A DNA stretch of 64,000 bases. Origin: Betaproteobacteria bacterium CG2_30_68_42. Lineage in GTDB: Bacteria > Pseudomonadota > Gammaproteobacteria > Burkholderiales > Rhodocyclaceae. Made by a program: the position numbers and the translations under genes. The stretch covers positions 1 through 64,000 of the forward strand of contig MNXU01000074.1 of NCBI GenBank assembly GCA_001872285.1, in the 5' to 3' direction. Shown here in pieces: positions 52,376 through 61,870 of the stretch; within the stretch, counting starts at the first letter, position 1, and the number at the start of each line of letters is the position of its first letter. The notes under the pieces were generated by a model. The model had not been told where the DNA came from. It worked only from the letters and a program-made list of their open reading frames with translations, and ran no database searches.

Positions 52376-53815
52376 TCAGGAAGGTTTCTTCCCGAGACCG
52401 CCGAGCAGCGCCGCAACCGGGCGTTGTCCCCGCCGGGGGGGCAGCGGGGCGCTTTCCACCGTGGCCGCCTCCGCGAGCGCGAGCGGCGAAGGCTCGTAGG
52501 GCTTCGACCAATCGAAACCGTCGGCCGCGGGCCTGGGCTGTGGCAGACCCGGGGGCCCAGTGCGCGGTGGTACTGCGCGCGGCGGCATCCGGGAGCCGCG
52601 CCGGGAGGGTCCCCAGGCGTCGCGTTCCCCGCGCGCATGACGGGCTCTCCCGGCCGGCTCTGCGCTCGCGGGCTCCTCGTCGAATCCGCGCACCGTCACC
52701 GCTTCGATGCGGATCTTGAGCAGGCGCTCGATCTCCGCGAACCGCCCGCGATCCTCGGGGCACACGAGCGAGATCGCCTCGCCCGGCTTGCCGGCGCGCC
52801 CGGTGCGCCCGATGCGGTGGATGTAGTCCTCCGGCACATGGGGCATGTCGAAGTTGATGACGTTGGGGAGGTCCTCGATGTCCAGGCCGCGCGCCGCCAC
52901 ATCGGTGGCCACGAGCACCTGCACCGTGCCGTTCTTGAACGCCTCCAGCACTTCGAGCCGCTGCTGCTGGCTCTTGTCGCCGTGGATCGCTCCTGCCGCG
53001 ATGCCCTCGCGCACGAGGTAGTGGGCGAGCCGGCTGCAGCCGAACTTGGTGCCCACGAAAACCAGCGCCTGTTTCAGGTCGAGCGATCGGATCAGGTGGG
53101 CGAGCAGACGGCGCTTGAGCGCGGCGGCCACCGGATAGACATGGTGGGTGATGGTTTCCGCCGCTGTATTGCGCCGTGCCACCTCGATGAGCAGCGGATC
53201 GCGCAGCATGGTGTCGGCGAGCTTCCTGATCTCGTTCGAGAAGGTGGCCGAGAACAGCAGGCTCTGGCGGTTCTCCGGCAGGGCCGCGAGGATGCGGCGC
53301 ACGTCGGGGATGAAACCCATGTCGAGCATGCGATCGGCCTCGTCGAGCACCAGCGCCTCGACCTGGTTGAGCATGATGCTGCGGCCCTGGAGATGGTCGA
53401 GGAGCCGCCCCGGCGTGGCCACGACGATCTCTGCGCCGCGGCGCAGTTCCTCGATCTGCGGCTTGATGTCCATGCCGCCGAACACGCACGCGCTGCGCAG
53501 CGGGAGGTACCTGGCGTACATCTTCACGTTCTCGTGGTTCTGGATCGCCAGTTCGCGGGTCGGGCACACGATCAGCACGCGAACCGGATGGCGCGCCGGC
53601 GAGGAGCTGGTGTTGGCGTGGCGCGCGATGCGCTGGAGCAGCGGCAGGGTGAATCCGGCGGTCTTGCCGGTGCCGGTCTGGGCGCCGCCCATCACGTCGC
53701 GTCCGGCCAGCACCGGCGGAATCGCCTGGCTCTGGATCGGCGTCGGCTCGGTGTAACCGGCGTCGGCCACCGCCTTGAGCAGTTCGGGCATCAGCCCGAG
53801 TTCGTCGAACGTCAT
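52376..53815 (-). CDS. rhlE: DEAD-box ATP-dependent RNA helicase, RhlE type
   Basis: RNA helicase of 479 residues. All core motifs are present: Q motif TPIQSQAIP, motif I AQTGTGKT, PTRELA, TPGRLLDH, DEAD in LDEADRMLDMGF, SAT, VATDVAARGLDIEDLP and HRIGRTGRAG. The C-terminal 110 residues are Pro/Arg/Gly-rich and basic, as in RhlE, likely for RNA binding. GGAG lies about seven bases before the ATG. A TATAAT on the minus strand at 53961-53956 probably belongs to its promoter. Confidence 0.92.
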   Translation of the reverse strand: MTFDELGLMPELLKAVADAGYTEPTPIQSQAIPPVLAGRDVMGGAQTGTGKTAGFTLPLLQRIARHANTSSSPARHPVRVLIVCPTRELAIQNHENVKMYARYLPLRSACVFGGMDIKPQIEELRRGAEIVVATPGRLLDHLQGRSIMLNQVEALVLDEADRMLDMGFIPDVRRILAALPENRQSLLFSATFSNEIRKLADTMLRDPLLIEVARRNTAAETITHHVYPVAAALKRRLLAHLIRSLDLKQALVFVGTKFGCSRLAHYLVREGIAAGAIHGDKSQQQRLEVLEAFKNGTVQVLVATDVAARGLDIEDLPNVINFDMPHVPEDYIHRIGRTGRAGKPGEAISLVCPEDRGRFAEIERLLKIRIEAVTVRGFDEEPASAEPAGRARHARGERDAWGPSRRGSRMPPRAVPPRTGPPGLPQPRPAADGFDWSKPYEPSPLALAEAATVESAPLPPRRGQRPVAALLGGLGKKPS

Positions 53816-54124
53816 CGAAACTCCTGGATTGGCCCGCCGGGCCGGGTGCTGCGGTCAACGCTTGACGCCCAGCGACGCCGGGGTGCGGGCAGCAGGCCGC
53901 CAGCGGGCGGTCGTGCGCGTGGGAAGAATTCCCGTCGCGATGAAATCTGTCCGGCATTATACACCGGCACCACGCGGCGCCGGGCCGGTTCAAGCCGCAG
54001 CCCCGGCGGACGTTAATTCAAGCACACGCCCGAGGCCGGCACGGGGATCCGCGAGCACTCCCGCACGCCGGCCCCGACTCCGGCAGAACGTCCGGCCGTC
54101 GCGACAGGAATCCGGGACTGCGAG
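53816..54124. other. Intergenic region between divergent rhlE and motD
   Basis: 309 bases without a recognisable gene. It holds a minus-strand TATAAT (53961-53956) with no good -35 at the right distance, probably for rhlE, and a small AT-rich patch GTTAATTCAAG near 54010. No sigma-28 or sigma-54 pattern for motD was found. Confidence 0.5.
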
Positions 54125-54946
54125 ATGGCACGCCGCAAGCACGAGGAGGCCGCCGAGAACCACGACCGGTGGCTGGTGTCGTATGCCGATTTCATTACCC
54201 TGCTGTTCGCGTTCTTCGTCGTCATGTACGCGGTGTCCTCGGTGAGCGAGGGCAAGTACCGGGTGCTCTCGGATTCGCTGGTCGCGGCCTTCCGCAACGT
54301 CACCACCAATTCCAGGGGCATCGAGATGGCGGTGCGCCCGCAGCCGCCGGCGCTCGCGACCGTGCTTCCCAAGCCGCGGCGGGCGGCGCGCGAGGACAAG
54401 GCCGAGGTGCAGCGGCGCGAGGTGAAGGAGAAGATGCGCAGCATGGCCACGGAGATCGCGCGCATCCTCCAACCGCTGGTGAAGGAGGGCCATGTGCGGG
54501 TCACCGAGACTGCGCTCGGCGTCACCGTCGAGATCAATGCCAGCGTGTTGTTCGCGGTCGGAGATGCGCGGCTGGCGCCGAGCGCGGCGAATGCCCTGCG
54601 CTCGCTGGCCGGCGTGCTCTCCGCCACCGAATTTCCGGTCACGGTCGAGGGTCACACCGACGACAGCCCGATCAGCACGCCGCAGTTTCCGTCCAACTGG
54701 GAGCTGTCCGTGGTGCGCGCCTCGAGCGTGGTACGCCTGTTCGTCGAGGCCGGAGTGCCGGCCCGGCGGCTGACCGCGACCGGCTACGGCGAGCAGCGCC
54801 CGGTCGGCGACAACCAGACCCCCGAAGGCCGCGCGCGCAACCGCAGGGTCGCGATCCTGATCGAGGCCCCGACCGTCACCGGAATTCCCTCGGACGTCCC
54901 GCTCGCGAATCCGGTCGCCGGCTCGCCGATGCCCGGGCGCGGGTGA
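54125..54946 (+). CDS. motD: Flagellar motor stator protein, MotD/MotB type
   Basis: Peptidoglycan-anchored stator subunit of the flagellar motor, 273 residues. One helix near residues 19-39 holds the proton-carrying Asp22 in SYADFITLLFAFF, and the OmpA-like peptidoglycan-binding domain follows (VEGHTDDSPISTPQFPSNWE, cut here; LSVVRA, then GYGEQRPVGDNQTPEGRARNRR). The longer linker and GYG..NQTPEGR end fit MotD. MotD genes are usually paired with motC, which is absent next to it. Weak ribosome binding site. Confidence 0.85.
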   Translation: MARRKHEEAAENHDRWLVSYADFITLLFAFFVVMYAVSSVSEGKYRVLSDSLVAAFRNVTTNSRGIEMAVRPQPPALATVLPKPRRAAREDKAEVQRREVKEKMRSMATEIARILQPLVKEGHVRVTETALGVTVEINASVLFAVGDARLAPSAANALRSLAGVLSATEFPVTVEGHTDDSPISTPQFPSNWELSVVRASSVVRLFVEAGVPARRLTATGYGEQRPVGDNQTPEGRARNRRVAILIEAPTVTGIPSDVPLANPVAGSPMPGRG

Positions 54947-54958
54947 GCCGCGCGTTCG

Positions 54959-55444
54959 CTATGCGAGATCGATCTGTCTGCCGGAAGGCCGCGGCTGGGC
55001 CTGGCCGTCCGGGCCGTAGAGCGCCGCCTGGTCGGCCAGCGAGAGCAGCAGGGCGAGCGCCTGCCGGTTGTGCAGGAGCCGCATGCGGATGAGTTCGCCG
55101 TTGCGGCGGTTGATGTCGTGCGCCCGTGCCGCCGCATCGCGCAACCGCTGCCAGCGCGCGCGTGCGGGCGCTTTCTCGGGCAGGCGTGCGAGCCATGCCT
55201 CGAACGCCTCGGGACGGCCTCCGAAACCGGCACCGATCAGGGTCTCGGCTCGCCGCCGGCCGATCGCGGCGAGCCGCGAAAAAGCCGCGGCCTTCTCTTC
55301 CGCCAGCACGACCAGGCGATCGACCTCGCCGGCGCCCAGGGCGCCCTGTTCGCGTTCGAGCAGGCGCAGAAAACCGTCGAGCTCGTGGTTCTCCTCGTCG
55401 AGGAGGGCCGCGAGCCGTTCATCGGCAAAGCTGGGATTCGTCAC
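54959..55444 (-). CDS. flgN: Flagellar hook-filament junction chaperone FlgN
   Basis: Export chaperone for FlgK and FlgL, 161 residues, all-helical: LDEENHELDGFLRLLEREQ near the N-terminus, long heptad-like helices and the closing NRRNGELIRMRLLHNRQALALL typical of FlgN. It starts with GTG overlapping the flgM stop by four bases, the classical flgMN pair. Confidence 0.88.
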   Translation of the reverse strand: MTNPSFADERLAALLDEENHELDGFLRLLEREQGALGAGEVDRLVVLAEEKAAAFSRLAAIGRRRAETLIGAGFGGRPEAFEAWLARLPEKAPARARWQRLRDAAARAHDINRRNGELIRMRLLHNRQALALLLSLADQAALYGPDGQAQPRPSGRQIDLA

Positions 55445-55746
55445 GCGGCGCCGGATTGGGCGGCGAGCATCTGCCGCACGCTTTCGATGAGGCCGTCGGC
55501 AACCTTCTCGGCGTCGACCCGGAACCGGCCCTCGGCGATCGCCTGCCTGATCTCGGCGACGCGTGCGGGGTCGGCCAACGGAACGTTGGCCAGCATGGAT
55601 TCGATCTCGTGCATCCGGCCCGCAGCCGAGGAGATGTCGACCGTGGCGGCGGCTGGCGCTGCCGGGCCGGCAGGACCCTTGGCCGGGTGCGCACGTGCAT
55701 TGGGCAGCGAGCCGATCGACTTGTGCGAAGCATTGTCGATTTTCAT
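55441..55746 (-). CDS. flgM: Anti-sigma-28 factor FlgM
   Basis: Binds and inhibits sigma-28 (FliA) until the hook is built and FlgM is exported. The 101-residue product has a disordered N-terminus and the sigma-28-binding C-terminal half: AEIRQAIAEGRFRVDAEKVADGLI, shown in part, with the RFRVDAEKVA core at about 74-83. It is preceded by its own sigma-28 promoter and AAAGG before the ATG. Confidence 0.93.
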   Translation of the reverse strand: MKIDNASHKSIGSLPNARAHPAKGPAGPAAPAAATVDISSAAGRMHEIESMLANVPLADPARVAEIRQAIAEGRFRVDAEKVADGLIESVRQMLAAQSGAA

Positions 55747-55780
55747 CGTACTGACCTTTCTGTGAGCATTCTCAGCCCAG

Positions 55781-55807
55781 CTTACGGCGCACTCGGCGAA
55801 AGCTTTA
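55781..55807 (-). promoter_or_regulatory. Sigma-28 (FliA) promoter of flgMN
   Basis: On the minus strand TAAAGCTT (55807-55800), 11 bases, then GCCGTAAG (55788-55781). This matches the sigma-28 consensus TAAAGTTT-N11-GCCGATAA closely. Transcription would start near 55774, about 28 bases before the flgM ATG. Confidence 0.75.
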
Positions 55808-55849
55808 GCGGGGCGCGGCCGGGGCTGCGTGCATTATGCCTGCTTCGGC

Positions 55850-56539
55850 TCAGAACCGTATCTCGACCGCGCCGTCCGCGCGGGCCAGGCCGCTGAGCGT
55901 CCTGCCCCCGGCGGTCCGCACCTGCGTGACCTGTCCGGCGGCGGCCGGGTTGAGGGCGCGCCCTTCGGTCGAGACGTCGAAGCCCGGCCCGCGGGCGAAC
56001 ACCTTGACCGTCTGACCCTGCAGGATGGCGTTGGGGGCACGCAACTGATCGGCGCGCAGCGGCCGCCCGGCCGCGAATCCGCCCTGCGCCTGGCGGCCGA
56101 TGGCCTGGGAAGGATCGGTGAGCGCGTTCGCGGGCATCTCCGCGAGGTCGCCGCGACGGGTGCCGAGATCGTCCGGCCCGATCAGCGTTCCGGCGGCGAG
56201 CGGGCGCGCCGCGACCAGGTAATCGGCCTCGACGCGCACCTGAACCGGCACGAAGATGCTCCAGCCCGGCTGCGCCCGACAGCGCACACCCACTGCCGTG
56301 CGGCCCCACGCGCGCGCGCCCGCGGGCAGGAACGCTTCCAGCGCCGCCGGGCAGGGCGGGAGGCTGTTCTGCGCGTCGATGTCGCGCACCGTGAAGCTCG
56401 CCTCGCCGGGCAGTGCCTGGGTCTCACCACGCAGGAAGCGTTCGACCGCCAGCCGCACGGGCTGGGGATCCTGACGGGCGAGGGTGGGGCTCGCGGCGCC
56501 GGCCGCGACGACGAGCAGAGCGAGTGTGATGGGTTTCAT
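55850..56539 (-). CDS. flgA: Flagellar P-ring assembly chaperone FlgA
   Basis: Periplasmic chaperone for the P-ring protein FlgI. The 229-residue product has a Sec signal (about 1-22), a central SAF domain (PLAAGTLIGPDDLGTRRGDL) and the C-terminal ILQGQTVKVFARGPGF and ALNPAAAGQVTQVR segments of FlgA. ATG 56539 is chosen for the best signal peptide; ATG 56557 adds six residues. It is divergent from flgB, the usual layout. Confidence 0.92.
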   Translation of the reverse strand: MKPITLALLVVAAGAASPTLARQDPQPVRLAVERFLRGETQALPGEASFTVRDIDAQNSLPPCPAALEAFLPAGARAWGRTAVGVRCRAQPGWSIFVPVQVRVEADYLVAARPLAAGTLIGPDDLGTRRGDLAEMPANALTDPSQAIGRQAQGGFAAGRPLRADQLRAPNAILQGQTVKVFARGPGFDVSTEGRALNPAAAGQVTQVRTAGGRTLSGLARADGAVEIRF

Positions 56540-56569
56540 GGCGGATGCCCGGGTCATGTGACGCGCCCG

Positions 56570-56628
56570 ATTGAAGCACGGCCCCGCCGGCCGGCTTTGC
56601 GCGAACAGGATGCGAAACCGGCCTCAAT
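56570..56628. repeat. Nested inverted repeat between flgA and flgB
   Basis: GCCGGCTTTGC (56590-56600) and GCGAAACCGGC (56612-56622) are inverted with 9 of 11 matches, flanked by ATTGA (56570) and TCAAT (56628). It lies in the 259-base divergent promoter region. It could be a binding site for a flagellar regulator, but no known consensus was recognised. Confidence 0.35.
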
Positions 56629-56798
56629 TTCGGCCACCGCTGCGCGCGCGCTCCAACGAGAATCCGCGCCGGCGCTCCGCCAGCGGCGCCGGAGATGGGG
56701 CAGGAAAACCCCGCTAATTCCGCATTCGGATGGATCGCCCACCACGTAGGATGGCCCGCGTCTTCATCGCGTCCCGTCGCCGGGACCAGGGAGCAGAA

Positions 56799-57203
56799 AT
56801 GGTCGATGCGGTTCGTGATCCCCTGCAGTTCCATGCGCAGGCGCTGGCGTTGCGGGCGCAGCGCCAGCAACTGCTCGCCTCGAACATCGCCAACGCCGAC
56901 ACGCCGCACTACAAGGCACGCGACTTCGACTTCCGCCAGGCGCTCGCGAACGCGCAGGGCACGGGCAGCGCGCCGCCCGCCCTCGCCCGCAGCGCGCCCG
57001 CCCACCTTCCCGGCAAGGGCCCGGAAGCGCCGGTCGCGGCGATGCTCTACCGCACGGAGCGTCAGGGCAGCGTGGATGGCAACACGGTGGATCTCGACGT
57101 CGAGCGCGCCGCGTTCGCCGAGAACGCAATCCATTATGAAGCCAACATCGGTTTCATCAACGCCTACCTGCGCATGCTGCAGACCGCCATCCAGGGTCAG
57201 TGA
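56799..57203 (+). CDS. flgB: Flagellar basal-body rod protein FlgB
   Basis: Proximal rod subunit, 134 residues. The N-terminal motif [21 protein letters not shown] is the rod/hook/axial signature ([13 protein letters not shown]). No signal peptide: it leaves by the flagellar type III apparatus. GGAG lies seven bases before ATG 56799; an upstream in-frame ATG at 56730 lacks support. First gene of flgBCDEFGHIJ. Confidence 0.93.
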   Translation: MVDAVRDPLQFHAQALALRAQRQQLLASNIANADTPHYKARDFDFRQALANAQGTGSAPPALARSAPAHLPGKGPEAPVAAMLYRTERQGSVDGNTVDLDVERAAFAENAIHYEANIGFINAYLRMLQTAIQGQ

Positions 57204-57214
57204 AGGAGTGCCTC

Positions 57215-57619
57215 ATGAGTGTCCTGAACATCATGCAGATCGCCGGCTCCGCGCTCACCGCGCAGTCGGCGCGCCTCAATGCGGTGGCGAGCAACCTCGC
57301 CAACGCGGACAGCGTCGCCGGGCCGGACGGCCGCCCCTACCGCGCGAGGCAGGTGGTGTTCGAGGCCGCGCCCTCGGACACCCCGGGTGCCGTCGGAGTG
57401 CGGGTGTCGGGGGTGGTGGAAGACACCTCGCCGCCGCGGCTCGCCTACGATCCCAAGAATCCGGCCGCCGACGACAAGGGTTACGTCGCGATGCCGAACG
57501 TGAATGTCGTCGAGGAAATGGTGAACATGATCTCGGCATCGCGTTCCTACCAGGCCAACGCAGAACTGATGAACACCGCGAAGCAGCTCGCGCTGCGCAC
57601 GCTCGCGATCGGACAGTGA
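57215..57619 (+). CDS. flgC: Flagellar basal-body rod protein FlgC
   Basis: Proximal rod subunit, 134 residues: N-terminal [19 protein letters not shown] with [12 protein letters not shown], and C-terminal [22 protein letters not shown], the two coiled-coil ends of axial proteins. AAGGAG stands seven bases before ATG 57215, 11 bases after flgB. Confidence 0.95.
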   Translation: MSVLNIMQIAGSALTAQSARLNAVASNLANADSVAGPDGRPYRARQVVFEAAPSDTPGAVGVRVSGVVEDTSPPRLAYDPKNPAADDKGYVAMPNVNVVEEMVNMISASRSYQANAELMNTAKQLALRTLAIGQ

Positions 57620-57632
57620 GGGAGAACGATCG

Positions 57633-58307
57633 ATGACGGCCCCGGTACAAGCCGCAACCGCGCAGGAATCGGTGCTCGCCGGATTGAACGCGGCGCGTAG
57701 AAGCGCGGGTGCATCGAAGGAGGATTCGCAGAATCGCTTCCTGACGCTGCTGGTGACCCAGCTTCGCAACCAGGACCCGCTCAATCCGATGGACAACGCG
57801 CAGGTGACCTCGCAGCTCGCGCAGATCAGCACCGTGGACGGCATCGAGCGCCTGAACCGGACGCTGGAGGCGCTGGTCACGAACTCGAGCGACGGCCAGG
57901 CGCTGCAGGCGGCCGCATTGGTCGGCCGCCAGGTCGCCGTTCCGGGGCAGGTGCTGCGGGTCTTCGAGGGCACGGGTCTGGCGGGGATCGAACTCGCGGC
58001 TCCCGCCGAGCGGGTGCGGGTGACGATCAAGGACGCCAACGGCCTGCCCATGCGCAGCCTCGACCTGGGAGCCGCCGCGGCCGGCACTCGGCTCTTCCAG
58101 TGGGACGGCAAGACCGACGCCGGTGCGGCGGTCGTCGACGGCGCCTACACCTTCGAGGTAAGCGCAACGGCGGCCGAACAGCAGGTTTCCGCGACCGCGC
58201 TGGAGGTGGGCCCGGTCACCGGCGTCGTGCGCGATGCGTCCGGCATCGGGCTGGAAGTGGGCACGCTGGGGATGTTCAAGGTGGCGGACGTCAGACAAAT
58301 CTACTAA
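57633..58307 (+). CDS. flgD: Flagellar hook assembly protein FlgD (hook cap)
   Basis: Scaffold for hook polymerisation, discarded later. The 224-residue product has the N-terminal export and cap motif NRFLTLLVTQLRNQDPLNPMDN (cut; LLVTQLRNQDPLNPMDN), STVDGIERLN, and the C-terminal FlgD Tudor/Ig-like domain (LFQWDGKTDAGAAVVDGAYTF). It lies 13 bases after flgC. Confidence 0.94.
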   Translation: MTAPVQAATAQESVLAGLNAARRSAGASKEDSQNRFLTLLVTQLRNQDPLNPMDNAQVTSQLAQISTVDGIERLNRTLEALVTNSSDGQALQAAALVGRQVAVPGQVLRVFEGTGLAGIELAAPAERVRVTIKDANGLPMRSLDLGAAAAGTRLFQWDGKTDAGAAVVDGAYTFEVSATAAEQQVSATALEVGPVTGVVRDASGIGLEVGTLGMFKVADVRQIY

Positions 58308-58322
58308 GGCGGAGACGAAGAC

Positions 58323-59582
58323 ATGAGTTTTCAGCAGGGATTGAGCGGATTGAACGGCGCCCAGCGGGCGCTGGACGTGATCGGCAACAACGTCGCGAAC
58401 ACCTCGACCGTGGGTTTCAAGCAGGCGCGGGCGCAGTTCGCCGACGTCTTTGCGGCGACGCTGGAAGGCGCGGCCGGAAGCCAGGTCGGCATCGGCACGA
58501 CGGTCGATTCGGTCGCCCAGCAATTCACCCAGGGCAACATCACGATCAGCGACAACCCGCTGGACGTGGCGATCAACGGCCAGGGCTTCTACCGCATGAG
58601 CCGCGACGGCGCGATCAGCTACACGCGCAACGGCCAGTTCGGCACCGACAAGGACGGCTTTCTCGTGAACGCCGGGAACTACCGGCTCACCGGCTATCTG
58701 GCGGATGCGACCGGAACCATCCTGCCCTCGCTGCCGGCCGAGATCCGGATCGACACTTCCGATCTGGTTCCGCAGGCGACGGCGAGCGCCACGGTCGGCC
58801 TGAATCTCGATTCGCGCGAGGCCGTGGCGACCGGCGCCGCGGCCTGGACCGGGGCGTTCCTCGCCTCGGGCGCGCTGCCGACCCCCGACATGTATAACAG
58901 TTCGACCGCGCTCACCGCCTTCGATACGCTCGGCAATGCACATGTGCTCACGCTCTATTTCGTGAAGCAGGCCGCGGCCGGTGCCTGGGACGCCTATTCC
59001 CAGATGGACACCCCGAGCGCAGCCAATCCGGTGCAGCTCGCCGGCGCCTCGCCCGCGCTCGCATTCGACACGAGCGGTCAGCTCGCCAGCGCGATGCCGC
59101 TGTCCCTGTCGTTCCCGGTCACGAGCGGCGCCGCGAGCCCGCTCGCGTTCGGTCTCGACTTCACCGGCAGCACCCAGTTCGGCACCGCCTTCGGCGTCAA
59201 TCGGCTGGCGCAGGACGGCTACACCGCCGGGCGCCTGGCCGGAGTGACGGTCGGCGCCGACGGCGTGGTGCAGGGACGCTACACGAACGGGCAGGCGCGC
59301 GACATGGCCCAGGTCGTGCTCTCCGATTTCGCGAATCCGAACGGCCTGGTCTCGCTGGGCGGCAACCAGTGGGCCGAGACCTCGGAGTCGGGCGTACCGC
59401 TCACCGGCGCACCCGGCAGCGGCAGCCTGGGCGTGCTGCAATCGGCCGCACTCGAGGAGTCCAACGTCGACCTCACCGAGGAGCTGGTGAACATGATCAC
59501 GCAGCAGCGCAGCTATCAGGCCAACGCGCAGTCGATCCGCACCCAGGATCAGCTCATGCAGACGCTGGTGAACCTGAGGTGA
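58323..59582 (+). CDS. flgE: Flagellar hook protein FlgE
   Basis: Hook subunit, 419 residues. N-terminal SGLNGAQRALDVIGNNVANT and VGFKQARAQFADVFA, a variable middle with the hook D1/D2 domains, and C-terminal ESNVDLTEELVNMITQQRSY with QANAQSIRTQDQLMQT, the axial coiled-coil ends. Length is normal for Betaproteobacteria. AGGCGGAG precedes the ATG. Confidence 0.95.
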   Translation: MSFQQGLSGLNGAQRALDVIGNNVANTSTVGFKQARAQFADVFAATLEGAAGSQVGIGTTVDSVAQQFTQGNITISDNPLDVAINGQGFYRMSRDGAISYTRNGQFGTDKDGFLVNAGNYRLTGYLADATGTILPSLPAEIRIDTSDLVPQATASATVGLNLDSREAVATGAAAWTGAFLASGALPTPDMYNSSTALTAFDTLGNAHVLTLYFVKQAAAGAWDAYSQMDTPSAANPVQLAGASPALAFDTSGQLASAMPLSLSFPVTSGAASPLAFGLDFTGSTQFGTAFGVNRLAQDGYTAGRLAGVTVGADGVVQGRYTNGQARDMAQVVLSDFANPNGLVSLGGNQWAETSESGVPLTGAPGSGSLGVLQSAALEESNVDLTEELVNMITQQRSYQANAQSIRTQDQLMQTLVNLR

Positions 59583-59624
59583 GCGCTTCGCTGATCCGAT
59601 GACGCAGCCACGCGGGGTACCTCC

Positions 59625-60365
59625 ATGGACCGGCTGATCTATGTCGCGATGAGCGGGGCGAAGAGCACCCTCGGCCGCCAGGACGCCTCCGCGCTCAATC
59701 TCGCGAACGCGGCCTCGACCGGCTACCGGGCGGAGGAACACCGCCTGCGCGCGGTCGAGGTCCGCTCGCCCGCGCTTCCCACCCGCGCCTTCGTCATCGA
59801 GGCGAGCGTGGGCGCCAATTTCACGCCTGGCGTGCTGCAGCCGACCGGGCGCACGCTCGATGTCGCGCTCCAGGGTGCGGGCTGGATCGCGCTCGCCCCG
59901 CCCGACGGCGGCGAAGCCTACACCCGCAACGGCAGCCTCCAGCTCGATTCCACCGGCATCCTCCAGACGAAGGCCGGGATCCCGGTGCTGGGCGACGGCG
60001 GCCCGATCACGATCCCGCCCGGCGCGCAGATCACCATCGCCGGCGACGGCACCGTGTCGAGCGTGCCCGCGGGCAGCTCCGCCGCTTCGGTGGTCGTGCT
60101 CGGCCGCATCAAGCTCGTCAATCCGCCGGAGAAGGATCTGGCGCGCGGGGACGACGGCCTGTTCCGGGTGCGCGGCGGTGGCTCCGCCGAGACCGATCCC
60201 AAGGCCGTACTGGTTCCCGGACATCTCGAGGCGGCCAACGTGAACGCGGTCGAGGAGATGGTGAACATGATCTCGGCCGCGCGGCAGTTCGAGATTCAGG
60301 TGCAGATGCTGCGCAATGCGGAGGAGAACGACCGCACCGCGACGCAACTGCTCTCCAACCGGTGA
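59625..60365 (+). CDS. flgF: Flagellar basal-body rod protein FlgF
   Basis: Proximal rod subunit, 246 residues. N-terminal [20 protein letters not shown] and [16 protein letters not shown], the [12 protein letters not shown] segment and C-terminal [20 protein letters not shown]. It lies 42 bases after flgE. Confidence 0.94.
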   Translation: MDRLIYVAMSGAKSTLGRQDASALNLANAASTGYRAEEHRLRAVEVRSPALPTRAFVIEASVGANFTPGVLQPTGRTLDVALQGAGWIALAPPDGGEAYTRNGSLQLDSTGILQTKAGIPVLGDGGPITIPPGAQITIAGDGTVSSVPAGSSAASVVVLGRIKLVNPPEKDLARGDDGLFRVRGGGSAETDPKAVLVPGHLEAANVNAVEEMVNMISAARQFEIQVQMLRNAEENDRTATQLLSNR

Positions 60366-60411
60366 GGGCGCGCGCGCCGCGGCTGTCCGGTTCGACGACG
60401 AGGAGTTCCGA

Positions 60412-61194
60412 ATGATACGTTCGCTGTGGATCGCAAAGACCGGCCTGGAAGCGCAGCAGGTCCAGCTCGATGTCATCACCAACAACCTGGCCAACGTCAG
60501 CACCAACGGCTTCAAGCGGGTTCGCGCCGTGTTCGAGGATCTGCTCTACCAGACGCTGCGCCAGCCGGGTGCGCAGTCCTCGCAGCAGACCCAGATCCCC
60601 TCCGGCCTCCAGGTCGGGCTGGGCGCGCGTCCGATCTCCTCGGAACGCATCCACATCCAGGGCAGTCTCCAGCAGACCGGAAACAACCTCGACCTCGCGA
60701 TCCAGGGGCAGGGATTCTTCCAGGTGCTGCTTCCCGACGGCAGCACCGCCTATACGCGCGACGGCGCCTTCCAGCGCGATGCGCAGGGGCAGATCGTGAC
60801 TTCGAGCGGCTATGCGCTCCAGCCCGCGATCACGATTCCGGCCAACACGACCTCGATCACGGTCGGCCGCGACGGCATCGTGAGCATCACCCAGGGCGGG
60901 TCGACCGCCCCCACCCAGATCGGAAACATCCAGCTCGCCAGCTTCATCAACCCGGGCGGACTCATGAGCACCGGCGAAAACCTCTACGTCGAGACGGCGG
61001 CGAGCGGCACGGCCTCGCTCGGCTCCCCCGGCTCCAGCGGTTCCGGCCTGCTCAACCAGGGCTACGTCGAGACTTCCAACGTGAGCGTGGTCGAGGAGCT
61101 GGTCAACATGATCCAGACCCAGCGCGCCTATGAGATCAACTCGAAGGCGATCCAGACTTCCGACCAGATGCTCGCCCGGCTCGCCCAGTTGTGA
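60412..61194 (+). CDS. flgG: Flagellar distal rod protein FlgG
   Basis: Distal rod subunit, 260 residues, the usual length. N-terminal [20 protein letters not shown] and [14 protein letters not shown], the [13 protein letters not shown] segment and C-terminal [20 protein letters not shown] with [19 protein letters not shown] lies seven bases upstream. Confidence 0.96.
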   Translation: MIRSLWIAKTGLEAQQVQLDVITNNLANVSTNGFKRVRAVFEDLLYQTLRQPGAQSSQQTQIPSGLQVGLGARPISSERIHIQGSLQQTGNNLDLAIQGQGFFQVLLPDGSTAYTRDGAFQRDAQGQIVTSSGYALQPAITIPANTTSITVGRDGIVSITQGGSTAPTQIGNIQLASFINPGGLMSTGENLYVETAASGTASLGSPGSSGSGLLNQGYVETSNVSVVEELVNMIQTQRAYEINSKAIQTSDQMLARLAQL

Positions 61195-61208
61195 GCGCCG
61201 TGAGACCG

Positions 61209-61868
61209 ATGCGCAGGCTCCTCCCGCTGCTGGCATTTGCGCTTGCCGGCTGCGTGTCGACCACGCCGCCCACCGGCGTACACCAGCCGATGAGCGCGCG
61301 GCCGGCGCCGCACGCGCAGCCGGCGATCGCGAACGGCGCGATCTACCAGGTGGCGAATGCGCGGCCGCTGTTCGAGGACCGGCGTGCGCGCTTCGTCGGC
61401 GACACGCTCACCATCCAGCTCGCCGAAAAGACCCAGGCATCCAAGAAGTCCTCCACCGCGGCCGATCGCAGCCAGAAGGTCGATGTCTCGGTGCCGACGA
61501 TCATCGGGGTTCCCGGCAAGAGCGCGCAGGGACTGACCGTGAGCGCGACCGGCTCCTCGAACTTCTCGGGCAAGGGGGACACGGATGCGATGAACGACTT
61601 CACCGGCACCATCACCGTCACCGTCATCGAGGCGCTTCCGAACGGCAACCTGCTGGTGTCGGGAGAAAAACAGATCGCGATCAACCAGGGGCAGGAGTTC
61701 GTGCGCTTCTCGGGGGTGGTCAATCCGATCCACATCACCGGTGCCAACACCGTGCAGTCCACCCAGGTGGCGGATGCGCGCATCGAGTACAAGGCGAGCG
61801 GTTTCCTGAACGAGGCCCAGGTGATGGGATGGCTGGCGCGGTTCTTCCTGACGTTCCTGCCTTTCTAA
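61209..61868 (+). CDS. flgH: Flagellar L-ring protein FlgH
   Basis: Lipoprotein forming the outer-membrane L ring. The 219-residue product has a signal with lipobox FALAGC (Cys15 lipidated), then [21 protein letters not shown], cut at [27 protein letters not shown] and the ending with [14 protein letters not shown] 61209 gives the best signal; a GTG at 61191 overlapping flgG is in frame too. Confidence 0.93.
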   Translation: MRRLLPLLAFALAGCVSTTPPTGVHQPMSARPAPHAQPAIANGAIYQVANARPLFEDRRARFVGDTLTIQLAEKTQASKKSSTAADRSQKVDVSVPTIIGVPGKSAQGLTVSATGSSNFSGKGDTDAMNDFTGTITVTVIEALPNGNLLVSGEKQIAINQGQEFVRFSGVVNPIHITGANTVQSTQVADARIEYKASGFLNEAQVMGWLARFFLTFLPF

Positions 61869-61870
61869 CG

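Noticed and set aside
56629-56798. Sigma-54 promoter before flgB
   Set aside because: No GG-N10-GC element with acceptable flanks was found in either direction.
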